Source: a virus | Length of the DNA stretch: 64,000 nucleotides | Virus record (IMG/VR): IMGVR_UViG_3300022693_000799 | Coordinates: 1 to 64,000 of that record | Direction: 5' to 3' (one strand) | Shown here: positions 25,962 to 34,505 of the stretch, piece after piece | Numbering within the stretch: position 1 is the stretch's first letter | Layout: every line of letters starts with the position of its first letter | Notes under the pieces: generated by a model | The model's database searches: none | What the model saw: the letters and a program-made list of their open reading frames with translations, nothing else | What the model was told of the DNA's origin: nothing | Translations under genes and position numbers: made by a program

Positions 25962-26684
25962 ATGGAAGCGTCTATGTATCGTCGGGATGCTAAACGCGTC
26001 CAACAGGCGCTGCAGAGGGTAAAGGATAGCCTTAAGGTTGTCCAACCCCTTGCAGTACATGTGCCTAAACGTTACGCGGCTAAAGAACTTGCTATTGTAG
26101 GTTCAACCGTGTCAGTAGTGGGGATATATGGGATAGTGGTAGATGATAAATACTACGGCGTATCTCTAGTTAACGCAATGATGACGTTAACCCCCTCTAA
26201 CATCAACACTATTGTGATTGATGAGGTAGAATACTATTCGTTAGAATTCCAACCAGGTGATACATTCATGCCTAATGTGAATCTAGTTAAAGAAGGTACA
26301 CTTGTGTATCAGATCTTTGATGAGATTGTCGCAAAGGGTAACACGCCATGGTATTTAGGCTATCGTGATCTAGGACAGTTGTTTGATACCGCACTACATC
26401 ACGGTGGGGCTAACTTGAATACTAACCACGCAATCTTGGAAATGATCACGGCGGCCAGAGCACGTTCTCCTCGCGATCGTACCGTATTCTACCGACACCA
26501 ATTCAAAAACACACAACAGTTGTCAGATAAGCCACCTGAAATCATTGCATTGAGAAGTGTACAGGATGGTGCGTCTAACACCACAGCTAAACTAATGGGT
26601 GCTTACCTAGACGAAGGGATTAATTCTGCGCTTGTAGACCCCTCACAGCGTCTAGAGCGAGTTGAAGACCTGTTAAGGAGATAA
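25962..26684 (+). CDS. Virion-module protein, 240 aa
   Basis: It lies 9 bases after the preceding gene with AAGGAG, and 1 base before the protease gene. Residues 40-110 look beta-rich (LAIVGSTVSVVGIYGIVVDD), and the C-terminal part is helical. Position matches the gene next to the prohead protease in phiKZ-like phages (gp176). The function is unknown; a structural component or protease-associated protein is likely. Confidence 0.65.
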   Translation: MEASMYRRDAKRVQQALQRVKDSLKVVQPLAVHVPKRYAAKELAIVGSTVSVVGIYGIVVDDKYYGVSLVNAMMTLTPSNINTIVIDEVEYYSLEFQPGDTFMPNVNLVKEGTLVYQIFDEIVAKGNTPWYLGYRDLGQLFDTALHHGGANLNTNHAILEMITAARARSPRDRTVFYRHQFKNTQQLSDKPPEIIALRSVQDGASNTTAKLMGAYLDEGINSALVDPSQRLERVEDLLRR

Positions 26685-26685
26685 G

Positions 26686-27444
26686 ATGTCGAACATTGCC
26701 AAATATAGCTGTACCGCCTTAGCAGGAACAAATAAGGTAGGTCGCTTAAAAACCGATGAACACGGTTATCGTCAAATGGTACTAGGTGCCTATGACTTTG
26801 ATAACTCAGCGGGTGCCACGTATCCGTTTGAATCAGCCAAATCGCTGTTTGAAAGCTCTAGTAGTTTGATGCGTCGTATTGCTAACGGTCAGTGCCGTGG
26901 TGAATATGGTCATCCTAAACCATTACCTGGTATGACCAACCAACAATTCCTTGAGCGTATCTTACGCATTGAAGAGTCGGCTATCTGTGTACATTTTAAA
27001 GAAGTGTGGATTGATAAAGACAATGTCAAGGACGAGAACGGTAAACCTGTTATTGCGGTAATGGGTAAAGTGAAACCGTGCGGACCACATGGCCCAGCGT
27101 TAGAACAGCAGCTGAGTAACACTGAAGAGAATGTAGCATTCTCAGTGCGTTCGTTGACTAACGACCGTATGGTGGGTGGAAAGCTTAATAAGCATATGAA
27201 AGTGCTAGTGTGTTGGGACTATGTTAACGAACCAGGTATATCGGTTGCTAACAAGTATCAGGCACCTGCGCTAGAAGGCATTGCTGAAGATATTGAAATT
27301 GTACCTTCTATGTTAGATGCTGTAGAAAGACAGCAGCAACGTAGCGGCGTCTCAATGGAGAATTCAGTAAGCTCTACTATGGTGCGTTCAGAGTTAGGCT
27401 GGTCTAAAGTCCAAAACCTAAACTTTGCATCGCAGTCCTGGTAA
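26686..27444 (+). CDS. Prohead (capsid maturation) serine protease
   Basis: This 252-residue protein has the layout of T4 gp21 / phiKZ gp175-type maturation proteases. RGEYGHP contains the presumed catalytic His76, followed by a beta-rich core (CVHFKEVWID, AVMGKVKPCG) and then VAFSVRSLTNDR with the presumed nucleophile Ser153. These correspond to the GELGHP and GVSSRGLG signatures of the family. In phiKZ-like phages this enzyme trims head proteins during prohead maturation inside the capsid. The C-terminal tail (about 215-252) is Ser/Gln-rich and may be self-processed. It is the last gene of the module and is followed by a hairpin-TATGCCG element. AAGGAGA lies just upstream. Confidence 0.85.
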   Translation: MSNIAKYSCTALAGTNKVGRLKTDEHGYRQMVLGAYDFDNSAGATYPFESAKSLFESSSSLMRRIANGQCRGEYGHPKPLPGMTNQQFLERILRIEESAICVHFKEVWIDKDNVKDENGKPVIAVMGKVKPCGPHGPALEQQLSNTEENVAFSVRSLTNDRMVGGKLNKHMKVLVCWDYVNEPGISVANKYQAPALEGIAEDIEIVPSMLDAVERQQQRSGVSMENSVSSTMVRSELGWSKVQNLNFASQSW

Positions 27445-27451
27445 CATCATG

Positions 27452-27485
27452 TATAACCCTGCCATTGCGGTAGGGTTATATGCCG
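27452..27485 (+). terminator. Hairpin with TATGCCG tail
   Basis: ATAACCCT-GCC pairs with GG-T-AGGGTTAT around a short loop, followed directly by TATGCCG at 27479-27485. It closes the 18892-27444 module; the next early-type promoter starts 15 bases on. Confidence 0.75.
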
Positions 27486-27499
27486 TCAGGAAATAATAG

Positions 27500-27510
27500 A
27501 CCTATATTAC
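27500..27510 (+). promoter_or_regulatory. Early-type phage promoter element ACCTATATTAC
   Basis: An exact ACCTATATTAC lies 38 bases before the ATG at 27548, just after the hairpin-TATGCCG element. Position and recurrence support a promoter for 27548-28060. Confidence 0.75.
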
Positions 27511-27547
27511 CAGTATGCACTTACAATACCATTAAGGATAAATATAA

Positions 27548-28060
27548 ATGCAACCACAGCCCTTTAAAGCTACGTTTAATGAGTTCTTTAAAAGCGTCTA
27601 TCCTGTTAACCTAGGTATAGACCCACAACAACGTGGGTTGATTAAAACCTTCTTCTACGTTGGTGGTCTACTATTTAAAAACAGCGCCATTAAAGGCGGT
27701 AGTGACGATATCTCCATGGAACAGAACGTTAAGACCTTAGCAGATATTCAACAGCACCTGAGACGTTACGGACGTCAATTGAACCGTACATCACATCCGC
27801 CTATGACGGGTAAGTTGGGTGAAACATTTAAAACGTTCCTTTCAAAAGACGTAACACCCGAATTGCCTAAAGGCAAGCCTATGTTAGATTGCTACAATGC
27901 CTACGTGGCTGGGATGCTATCCATGTTAGAAATTCTAACAGAAAGTTCAAGCATCGATAATGAAGACATCGCCATTACCCGCTTTGATATTATCAACGAT
28001 GACCTCATGGCTAACACAGGGATTGAAGCCTGGCACGTACCAGAATGGCCCATGGACTAA
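27548..28060 (+). CDS. Unknown 170-aa protein under an early-type promoter
   Basis: ATG at 27548 follows AAGGATA. The soluble product is basic in the first half (QHLRRYGRQLNRTSH near 80-95) and acidic at the C-terminus (HVPEWPMD). It stands alone between two early-type promoter elements, so it is probably made early as a single-gene unit. No family is recognised. Confidence 0.7.
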   Translation: MQPQPFKATFNEFFKSVYPVNLGIDPQQRGLIKTFFYVGGLLFKNSAIKGGSDDISMEQNVKTLADIQQHLRRYGRQLNRTSHPPMTGKLGETFKTFLSKDVTPELPKGKPMLDCYNAYVAGMLSMLEILTESSSIDNEDIAITRFDIINDDLMANTGIEAWHVPEWPMD

Positions 28061-28107
28061 TTGAAATCCATCTGTCTAGTTTATTATCCGACTGTAATTA
28101 AAAACAC

Positions 28108-28118
28108 ACCTATATTAC
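28108..28118 (+). promoter_or_regulatory. Early-type phage promoter element ACCTATATTAC
   Basis: An exact ACCTATATTAC lies 101 bases before the ATG at 28219, giving a longer leader than at the other units. The leader contains GATCCGATCAATCAAT but no obvious strong fold. Confidence 0.75.
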
Positions 28119-28218
28119 TTTTGTGAGCGTAGAGTGAATAAGACACCTATGTGATAAAAGTACTTAAATCAGAAAACATTGATCCGATCAATCAATAAAC
28201 AAATAGGAAGACTATAAA

Positions 28219-28770
28219 ATGGCTGAAGCCCAAAAGAAAAGCCCAATGCAACAATTCGTTCTATCTCAAGCTACAACTGAAGCACTTGAGAAAGTTGCCA
28301 CTGTTGGTATCGACGCAAAGAAAATCGAAGCGTCTAACGTTATCACTAGCCATGTTGAATCAGTGTCTAATGGCGTCATTTCATACGACGTACCTAAAGA
28401 CGTCGTGACAGGTCTACTGCCTGAAGGCTTAACAATGGAAACCGTTGACCAGGTTGGCGAGTTCCACAAGAAGTGTGCAACAGCACTAGCGCAAAGTGTA
28501 TCTGAAGTAGGTATCGATGCGATGGCGCAGGACAAAGAAGTAGCAACGGTAACCGGTTCATTACCAGTAGGTAAGTACACCAAGCTAGAAGCTACAGTAC
28601 ACCGCTCTAAAGATATCAGTTATCCTAAAGATGGCCAACGTGTTACTGAAGCGCGTCCAGGTCACGTAGACCTTAAAGTAACATCAAGCTATGGTAAGAG
28701 CTCGTCTAGCCACGTATCAGCGGTACGTACCCACGCGGCGGCACTAGCTAAGCAGCTATTGTCTAAGTAG
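28219..28770 (+). CDS. Unknown 183-aa protein, apparently highly expressed
   Basis: It has its own early-type promoter element, a long leader, an AAATAGGAAG ribosome site and its own strong hairpin-TATGCCG terminator with T-run. Codon choice (frequent AAC, GGT, CGT, GAA, GTA) resembles that of the ChmA candidate more than its neighbours, suggesting abundance. The product is Ala/Ser/Val-rich; the middle is globular (LPEGLTMETVDQVGEF), and the C-terminus SSYGKSSSSHVSA is low-complexity before a final helix. No family is recognised. Abundance plus early timing suggest a nucleus- or DNA-associated protein, but this is inference; a virion protein is the alternative. Confidence 0.75.
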   Translation: MAEAQKKSPMQQFVLSQATTEALEKVATVGIDAKKIEASNVITSHVESVSNGVISYDVPKDVVTGLLPEGLTMETVDQVGEFHKKCATALAQSVSEVGIDAMAQDKEVATVTGSLPVGKYTKLEATVHRSKDISYPKDGQRVTEARPGHVDLKVTSSYGKSSSSHVSAVRTHAAALAKQLLSK

Positions 28771-28793
28771 GGATAGCCTATACGTAAGCCAAG

Positions 28794-28842
28794 GATGGTA
28801 GAGACTGTAACGTCTCTACCATCTATGCCGGATTCTTTTTTT
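28794..28842 (+). terminator. Hairpin, TATGCCG tail and T-run
   Basis: GATGGTAGAGAC (28794-28805) pairs perfectly with GTCTCTACCATC (28812-28823), followed directly by TATGCCG (28824-28830) and then GATTCT7. It combines the recurring tail with a U-tract, making it the strongest terminator candidate in this part. Confidence 0.85.
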
Positions 28843-28929
28843 ACATGTTTTACTAGATCTTATGAACCCTGCTAAGGAGGGCTATATTCATATTCAGGTG
28901 TTATGAATCTACTAACGAGGAGACGTATC

Positions 28930-29337
28930 ATGCATACTGAAAAGTTACGTCTGGTGATCAGCTCGCCATTCATTCACGCCGCATTAAACAGCGACACCCA
29001 TGCGTTGGCGTCTATGTTCAATCCACAGTGTCTGGCAATTGGTGAAACGATCACTAGTCAAGATCACATGCGCGCGAAAGCGCTTTATAATGCAGTAAGT
29101 ACACAGGCAGCAAGTTGCACATTTGATAAGTATGCTTATGTCCATTACTGGATACACCGTCACCAATATACGGGATGGGATGAAGTAACCATGGTAAACC
29201 AGCTTATAGATAACATAATCAATAACCATGCTGCTTACTTATTCTTAAACGAAGCTTTTTACTTCGATACAGACCAAGTGGTGAAACTTTACCAACAAAC
29301 ACTACAGGCATTAGATAACCTAACAGCTAGTGCGTAA
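28930..29337 (+). CDS. Unknown 135-aa protein
   Basis: ATG at 28930 is chosen over the in-frame ATG at 28903 because CGAGGAGA lies 7-10 bases before it. The product is helical and rich in His, Tyr and Ala, with no recognised motif. It lies in a run of small single genes after the 28219 unit. Confidence 0.65.
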   Translation: MHTEKLRLVISSPFIHAALNSDTHALASMFNPQCLAIGETITSQDHMRAKALYNAVSTQAASCTFDKYAYVHYWIHRHQYTGWDEVTMVNQLIDNIINNHAAYLFLNEAFYFDTDQVVKLYQQTLQALDNLTASA

Positions 29338-29384
29338 TTACTATGACAAGCTTGTATCACGTGCTTAATTAAGGAGCCTTACTA

Positions 29385-29693
29385 ATGTCAAGAAAAGATA
29401 ACTTCCTCACAGTTGCTAATAGCTTCTTAGGTAAAATACCTCTACCTAAGGAACAGTTAGACAAGGAAAAGAAATTCATTAACACCGCTGCCGATAACGC
29501 TGGCTTCCAAACGGAAACTGACGCTCAGCTAGCAAGCCGCTTTAAACATTACGTTACTACTGTAATGGCTACAGCAAATCGTTTAATGGATGACTCTGAT
29601 AAATGGGACGCAGTCACTCTTCGTGAACTGACTACTCAGTATCAGAATGAAGCACTGCAGCAATTTGCAACGCTTCAATCAAAAGAAGCGTAA
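29385..29693 (+). CDS. Unknown 102-aa protein
   Basis: The ribosome site is AAGGAG at 29370-29375. It is predicted all-helical and highly charged (SRKDNFLTVANSFLG, then RELTTQYQNEALQQ), possibly a small virion or DNA-binding protein. A hairpin with a variant tail follows at 29707-29739. Family unknown. Confidence 0.65.
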   Translation: MSRKDNFLTVANSFLGKIPLPKEQLDKEKKFINTAADNAGFQTETDAQLASRFKHYVTTVMATANRLMDDSDKWDAVTLRELTTQYQNEALQQFATLQSKEA

Positions 29694-29706
29694 CGTAACA
29701 CCATGG

Positions 29707-29739
29707 CGCAGAGGGGTAAAACCTTCTGCGTTATGTCCG
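29707..29739 (+). terminator. Hairpin with variant tail TTATGTCCG
   Basis: CGCAGAGGG (29707-29715) pairs with CCTTCTGCG (29722-29730), followed by TTATGTCCG at 29731-29739, one inserted T relative to TTATGCCG. It separates the genes at 29385 and 29765. Confidence 0.7.
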
Positions 29740-29764
29740 TATTAACCATATAAGGATACGACGT

Positions 29765-30367
29765 ATGACTACCCCACTTATAACACTGGCGGAACATTTA
29801 CCTGCGTTTAAACACTATATACCGCCTACACATCAACAGTGGGTAGATGTAGATCGTGTTAGAACACTAGGTATACCCTGCACAAATTTAAGCGACGAAC
29901 CTGTACTGACCAACACTATTACAGAAGAAACCGTCATTGCCCTAAGAAGTACGCTAGCTACCGCTGCTGCAGAAGATTTCATTAACATCCCTACTTACCT
30001 TAAAATGGCCTGGTTAGAGACCTCTAGACGGATGACGTTATTCGATACCATGAAGTCTAGAGAAGACCTGATAGACTCTACACTTATCTATATTAGTGAA
30101 TTAGAGTCTGTAGATGTCTCTGAGCTCATTTATGAGCAAACTGATCTACTTAATAGACTTATGCCTAAAGTCAACATACAGGGGCTTACAGAGCGTATAA
30201 TGAGTATATACATGGAGATGAGTAAGTTAATTTACGATAGTGACTTAATATTAACCTCTCCAGCTATTGCTGAGGCTGTTTTATATCAGGTAGGATTGCT
30301 TGATGTAGATCCTGTAGATTTTGTCAATAGACTAATAGCTCACCTTGTATTTAAACAAAACCTATAA
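29765..30367 (+). CDS. Unknown 200-aa protein
   Basis: ATG is preceded by AAGGATACG. It is predicted all-helical and acidic, with a short hydrophobic start (PLITLAEHLPAFKHYI). It converges with the tail tube gene across a bidirectional terminator. No recognised domain; nearby tail genes make a virion-assembly role possible. Confidence 0.65.
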   Translation: MTTPLITLAEHLPAFKHYIPPTHQQWVDVDRVRTLGIPCTNLSDEPVLTNTITEETVIALRSTLATAAAEDFINIPTYLKMAWLETSRRMTLFDTMKSREDLIDSTLIYISELESVDVSELIYEQTDLLNRLMPKVNIQGLTERIMSIYMEMSKLIYDSDLILTSPAIAEAVLYQVGLLDVDPVDFVNRLIAHLVFKQNL

Positions 30368-30370
30368 CGA

Positions 30371-30429
30371 CGGCATAAAAGAGCACGATTAAATCGTGCT
30401 CTTGTTATTATGCTTTTTTTTTTATGCCG
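30371..30429. terminator. Bidirectional terminator with CGGCATAA and TTATGCCG ends
   Basis: CGGCATAA (30371-30378) is followed by AAGAGCACGATT paired with AATCGTGCTCTT (30379-30403), then TTATGC, T10 (30414-30423) and TTATGCCG (30422-30429). The plus and minus copies of the tail flank one long stem between convergent genes. The minus-strand stop codon of the tube gene lies inside the right-hand motif. Confidence 0.85.
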
Positions 30430-31282
30430 CTGGGCTAGAAGCTCGCTCTACTAATTCAGCAAAGCCGTTATCTACAGCGTCAAGATCAGCAGTGATCTTA
30501 TCAACAAACGCAGCGCGGTTGTTCGGGTTAACACCTGAAAGTGACATGGTGTCTAGGATAGACTGTGCCACAGCATCAACCGTTGTACCTACTTGAGTAA
30601 GACCAGTAAACTCGATCGAGTGAAGCACTGACTCACCAGGAGCAGTAAGATCACGACGACCAATGTTTTCACCGCCAGTCTTAGGCATCATGTTGGTAAC
30701 TAACCAAGCGTTGTTTACACGTGTGTGTGTTGGATCAGGTTCGATGAAGATCATGGTCATGCTGACGTAGTCAGGCAATAGATCCGCAGGAACATTCTCT
30801 GCCAAGTTAACAACACGTGGTACTTTAGTTTCAGGATCCATCAACAGGTTCAGCATCCAACCCTCGAAGAATTTGTTGATCACACGACCATACTTCTCAG
30901 GGAAACCAAATACAGGAACAGAACGTTCACGTGTAACGTTAGCGATGTCTTCTTGGAACTCACCGCCACCACCTACTGCGTTTTCAACAAACTCAGCAGT
31001 TAGCGTTGAAGTCAACCCTTCAATGGTTTGTGCGTGAAGCTCAACCAGGTTCTTCAGCGTTGAAATCCAAACATCACTGTCCGGTAAGTCGCTAAAACCA
31101 CGAGGGGCTTCAAGAAGTACCGGGATGATGTTACGCTTAACGTAGGCAGCGTTAGAGTGAACACTGTTGTAGTCCACTAAAAAGCCGTTCTGACCATTTT
31201 TGGTAAGATCTACGCCTGTGTCTTTTGAGGTCGCTAAGTGGCCAACCCCTGCCTTTAGTACTGCTTCAGTTACACGAGCCAT
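30422..31282 (-). CDS. Tail tube protein (probable)
   Basis: This 286-residue protein follows the sheath gene directly on the same strand; its start overlaps the sheath stop by one base, the usual sheath-then-tube order of contractile phages. Beta-rich segments (DYVSMTMIFIEPDPTHTRVN near 165-185) and an even, soluble composition fit a tube subunit. Codon use is regular, suggesting a high-copy protein. Tail tube subunits stack to form the DNA channel inside the sheath. Assignment rests on gene order and composition, as tube sequences diverge strongly. Confidence 0.75.
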   Translation of the reverse strand: MARVTEAVLKAGVGHLATSKDTGVDLTKNGQNGFLVDYNSVHSNAAYVKRNIIPVLLEAPRGFSDLPDSDVWISTLKNLVELHAQTIEGLTSTLTAEFVENAVGGGGEFQEDIANVTRERSVPVFGFPEKYGRVINKFFEGWMLNLLMDPETKVPRVVNLAENVPADLLPDYVSMTMIFIEPDPTHTRVNNAWLVTNMMPKTGGENIGRRDLTAPGESVLHSIEFTGLTQVGTTVDAVAQSILDTMSLSGVNPNNRAAFVDKITADLDAVDNGFAELVERASSPAA

Positions 31283-33327
31283 TATACTAGGTCCTCACTT
31301 CTGAATGCATTTACCGTGAAGGTACCTACAGTCTTCATGTTGTTACCGTAGGCGTTGATGTTACAGCTCCAGCTATAACCGCGATTGCTGTCATCTTCAG
31401 TTAAGAAGGTTTCAGGAATCACTGTCAAACGCCCGTCGAAACGACCTACAGTACGTTCGCTAATTAACGCGTTAGAACGTTCAATGAACTGTGCGTTAGT
31501 TAACTTAGAATTACCTGAAAGATCACGCCATACACGCTGACATACTTTCTCAAGCTCAGTGAAGAACATCATGTTGATCGCTGAGTTAAGTACAGAAGTA
31601 TCGTCGTCGTATACAGTCTGAATTGCCGGGTAGAAGAATGAACGGCGATCGTAGGCTTGTGACCAAACCATACCGTTATTCCAGTCGGCGTTACGAACAC
31701 GTGCTGGTTTGTACGTGTTGTTCAATGCGCGTAGTGAAGTAATTTGATTAGTCGGAGACTGATCGAAACCACGACCCGCTGCTGCGATACCAGAGCTTGC
31801 ACCCATAAACGCTGCTACTTTCTGAGCTAAGTCAACTGTCTGAGGTACTAGACCTTTGAAGTTACCGCCATTAAGCGTACCAGCCTGTTCTACAACGATA
31901 CAACGACAAGTTGCAGTACCGTAGAATGCAGATTCAGGATATAGACGCGCAGCTGTACGAAGTGCTACACCGATAGATGAATCTTCATCTGCTGTGTTTT
32001 GCGGCTCGGTGATATCTTGCGTAGAAAGTACTACGTAGATGTCTTTACGAAGACCGATAGGCGTTAGCAACTTACGCTTGGTGTCTAGGCTGTAGCCTGG
32101 ATCCCAGTATGCGCTGATTGGATAAGTTGCATCATCCATCAGATTGTGCTGGCTGTTCTCAAAGTTAGCAACGTCGTCACCAACTAATTGATCAAAGTTC
32201 GCCCAACTTAGGTCGCCGTCATCACCACCTTTAAGGTAGTGAGTGGCAGTTTCAGATAGCAGGATGCCGCCGTCAGCAGGACCTACTACTTCAATAGCGT
32301 GATAAGGAGTACCATCGTAATCCACACCGCCCATGAAGTTAAGCGAGTGCATGTCTGTACCCAGTTCACCTACCGCTGCATCTTCAGCACCATGAAGGGC
32401 TGTAAGTACCGTTTCGATGTTCTGCTGGTATACTTCGATTTGACCAAACGGACCATAAACAGCCGGGAAGCCATCGCTGGTGTTTAGATCGGTGTATGCT
32501 GCATCAACGACACGGTCAAAAGAAAGCTGAGTGTCCAACTTAGGATTGATAACACCGTCTTTGAATGCGAACTCAACGTACTGACCACTTGTTAATGTTT
32601 GTTGTACTAGTGGAGAAGCATTCTCGCTTGGACGTTCAACGATTTGAAGACGATACAAGTATGCGCCTTGGTCATCAATGATGTCGCCATCAACTTCAAC
32701 AGAGGATCTAGTAGTAGGTGCGTAAAGGCGGAAACCTAAGTTATTACCATACTTACCTACATGGTGCGCTGGAATCTCCATGATAGGAAATACCGTCGAC
32801 GTCGCCTCAGATGCACCCGTTAGATCACCAGTGCGTTGAGATGCTTGTCCAAGTAACTCACCTTCAGCCATAGGCTCGGTAAACCAGCGGACTTTGTAAC
32901 CGTTAACGACGTCACCAGTTGGCTGTTTCTGACCAAACTGATCAAGAATAAAATCGCCATCATCGCGACGTTGATACTCAGGGACTTCCGCTGCAACGAT
33001 TTCTACGTTAAGACGTAGACGTGCTTGTTTTGCGTCTGCAGGCACAACACGTTGAACCATGATGCTGTTACCTTGCCCCATAATGGTATTAGCCATTACA
33101 GTTGCCTGGTTAGCATACGCTTCAGTGTAATCGAAAGTCTTCTCACCAAATGTGCCGGTAAGGGCTGTGCCGATACCAAGTACAGGGGTAGTAGGACCAC
33201 GTTCACAAAGAAGATGGATCATCGGTAAGTGCATCGGCAATGCTTCTGCAACTGGCTCTAATTGACCACGAGACTGGTCATTAATGCCGCGCAAATTAGC
33301 AAATGGAGCTGCGCTCGTAATTGTCAT
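31282..33327 (-). CDS. Contractile tail sheath protein
   Basis: At 681 residues it is close to phiKZ gp29 (about 695). The N-terminus contains a typical sheath start (MHLPMIHLLCERGPTTPVLG, residues about 31-50) and a GEKTFDYTEAYA segment. The C-terminal domain has conserved sheath features: SFFYPAIQTVYDD near 565-578, then INMMFFTELEKVCQRVWRDL, and a beta-rich end. The middle carries insertion domains. It forms the outer tail cylinder that contracts on infection. The minus-strand ribosome site GGAGTCGG lies before the ATG. Three inverted repeats lie upstream (33345-33390). Confidence 0.88.
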   Translation of the reverse strand: MTITSAAPFANLRGINDQSRGQLEPVAEALPMHLPMIHLLCERGPTTPVLGIGTALTGTFGEKTFDYTEAYANQATVMANTIMGQGNSIMVQRVVPADAKQARLRLNVEIVAAEVPEYQRRDDGDFILDQFGQKQPTGDVVNGYKVRWFTEPMAEGELLGQASQRTGDLTGASEATSTVFPIMEIPAHHVGKYGNNLGFRLYAPTTRSSVEVDGDIIDDQGAYLYRLQIVERPSENASPLVQQTLTSGQYVEFAFKDGVINPKLDTQLSFDRVVDAAYTDLNTSDGFPAVYGPFGQIEVYQQNIETVLTALHGAEDAAVGELGTDMHSLNFMGGVDYDGTPYHAIEVVGPADGGILLSETATHYLKGGDDGDLSWANFDQLVGDDVANFENSQHNLMDDATYPISAYWDPGYSLDTKRKLLTPIGLRKDIYVVLSTQDITEPQNTADEDSSIGVALRTAARLYPESAFYGTATCRCIVVEQAGTLNGGNFKGLVPQTVDLAQKVAAFMGASSGIAAAGRGFDQSPTNQITSLRALNNTYKPARVRNADWNNGMVWSQAYDRRSFFYPAIQTVYDDDTSVLNSAINMMFFTELEKVCQRVWRDLSGNSKLTNAQFIERSNALISERTVGRFDGRLTVIPETFLTEDDSNRGYSWSCNINAYGNNMKTVGTFTVNAFRSEDLV

Positions 33328-33344
33328 TTCCGACTCCTTAAATC

Positions 33345-33390
33345 GCCTTACTGTAAGGCATGAAATTTCAAAACTAATTTAGCTAAATTA
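33345..33390. promoter_or_regulatory. Cluster of three palindromes upstream of the sheath gene
   Basis: GCCTTA-CTG-TAAGGC (33345-33359), TGAAATTTCA (33361-33370) and the 16-base perfect palindrome TAATTTAGCTAAATTA (33375-33390) lie in 46 bases between divergent genes, 18-63 bases before the sheath start. Such symmetry suits an operator or leader structure for late structural expression. No binding factor is known. Confidence 0.5.
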
Positions 33391-33543
33391 ATTCGTGTGC
33401 GTTTCAATACGCTATAATCGATGTCTAGCATTAGACCTAGCCAATTCTATGTATCGGTCAACGTCTATCACGCATCATAGACATATGTAATTAATTACTA
33501 CAATAGAACCCGGCTAACCTCTCGGTGTTCATAAGGAAAACCC

Positions 33544-34464
33544 ATGTACAGATCTAGTTATAATACCATGGTTACAAGTAACTATCGTCGCGATAAACTT
33601 CAACAGCAGATAGAAGCGGCTATAGTTAAAAATGAGTTAACTCAGGTGCACGCATCAAAGAATACGCCACTTTACATTATAACTCCAGAGGTAAAAGATG
33701 TAGATGCTTTTGCTCATCCTCTGTCGGTTACAATGTCAACGCGTGATGATCAGACCGTGTTTGTAATCGACACACGTCCCTTTGTAAAGGGAACAGCTGA
33801 TGGTTTCTCTGTAAAAGACACGTTGGATTACGAAGCATTAAATGCACGTGCCATGTTAGAAATTGTAATGTTTGAAGACGGTCACGCCAAAGAACTATAC
33901 TTGGCAGGCGATGCGCCTATGTGGGCAATGGTTAACTGGTTAGCTAACCGTATCTCTGCTAATATTGGATTGGATCCAGTATCGCAAGTAAATCTACAAA
34001 TCATCATCGCATTACATTACGTGGGAATGCATGGTTTCATGTCAGATGATCTTAGCGATTCTGACAGAGGTCGTATTGCAACACGTATTGGTCGTGTATT
34101 ACGCATGCCGGTTGATAAGGTGTTAGAGATTTGGGGTGAGCGAACGCTAACAGGTCAGCTTGCTCAGACAGTAAACTTCGCCCATGAACGTATTGAGTCA
34201 TCGCGTATTAAACTGCTAACTCCGGCCATGATTCTTCAACTTGCTACCGGTACCTCAGGATGGCGTGGTGCGCATGCGCGTGAAGTAGTTGGTGTGGCGT
34301 TGGAACATGCACCTACGTGGCATTTCATGGTATACGCGGCTATTAACAGTAACGCCTACAAGCGTTCTGCGGTCAGCGAGCTACTCTATAAGCAGTATAG
34401 AGATAAAGACGCCCTTAGTACCTACAGTAAAACACTGGGTCTATTGGCTAATGGTGAGCGATAA
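33544..34464 (+). CDS. Virion-module protein, 306 aa (phiKZ gp28 position)
   Basis: It lies divergently from the sheath gene, the place of phiKZ gp28 relative to the gp29 sheath. The product is an alpha/beta N-terminal domain followed by a long helical region (residues about 130-300). No catalytic motif was recognised. AAGGAAAACCC precedes the ATG. It is followed within 41 bases by a large virion protein gene. Structural or assembly function is inferred only from position. Confidence 0.65.
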   Translation: MYRSSYNTMVTSNYRRDKLQQQIEAAIVKNELTQVHASKNTPLYIITPEVKDVDAFAHPLSVTMSTRDDQTVFVIDTRPFVKGTADGFSVKDTLDYEALNARAMLEIVMFEDGHAKELYLAGDAPMWAMVNWLANRISANIGLDPVSQVNLQIIIALHYVGMHGFMSDDLSDSDRGRIATRIGRVLRMPVDKVLEIWGERTLTGQLAQTVNFAHERIESSRIKLLTPAMILQLATGTSGWRGAHAREVVGVALEHAPTWHFMVYAAINSNAYKRSAVSELLYKQYRDKDALSTYSKTLGLLANGER

Positions 34465-34505
34465 GATCGCTCCCTGTTTCTTTAAACTAACAGGAGCATC
34501 CTCAC

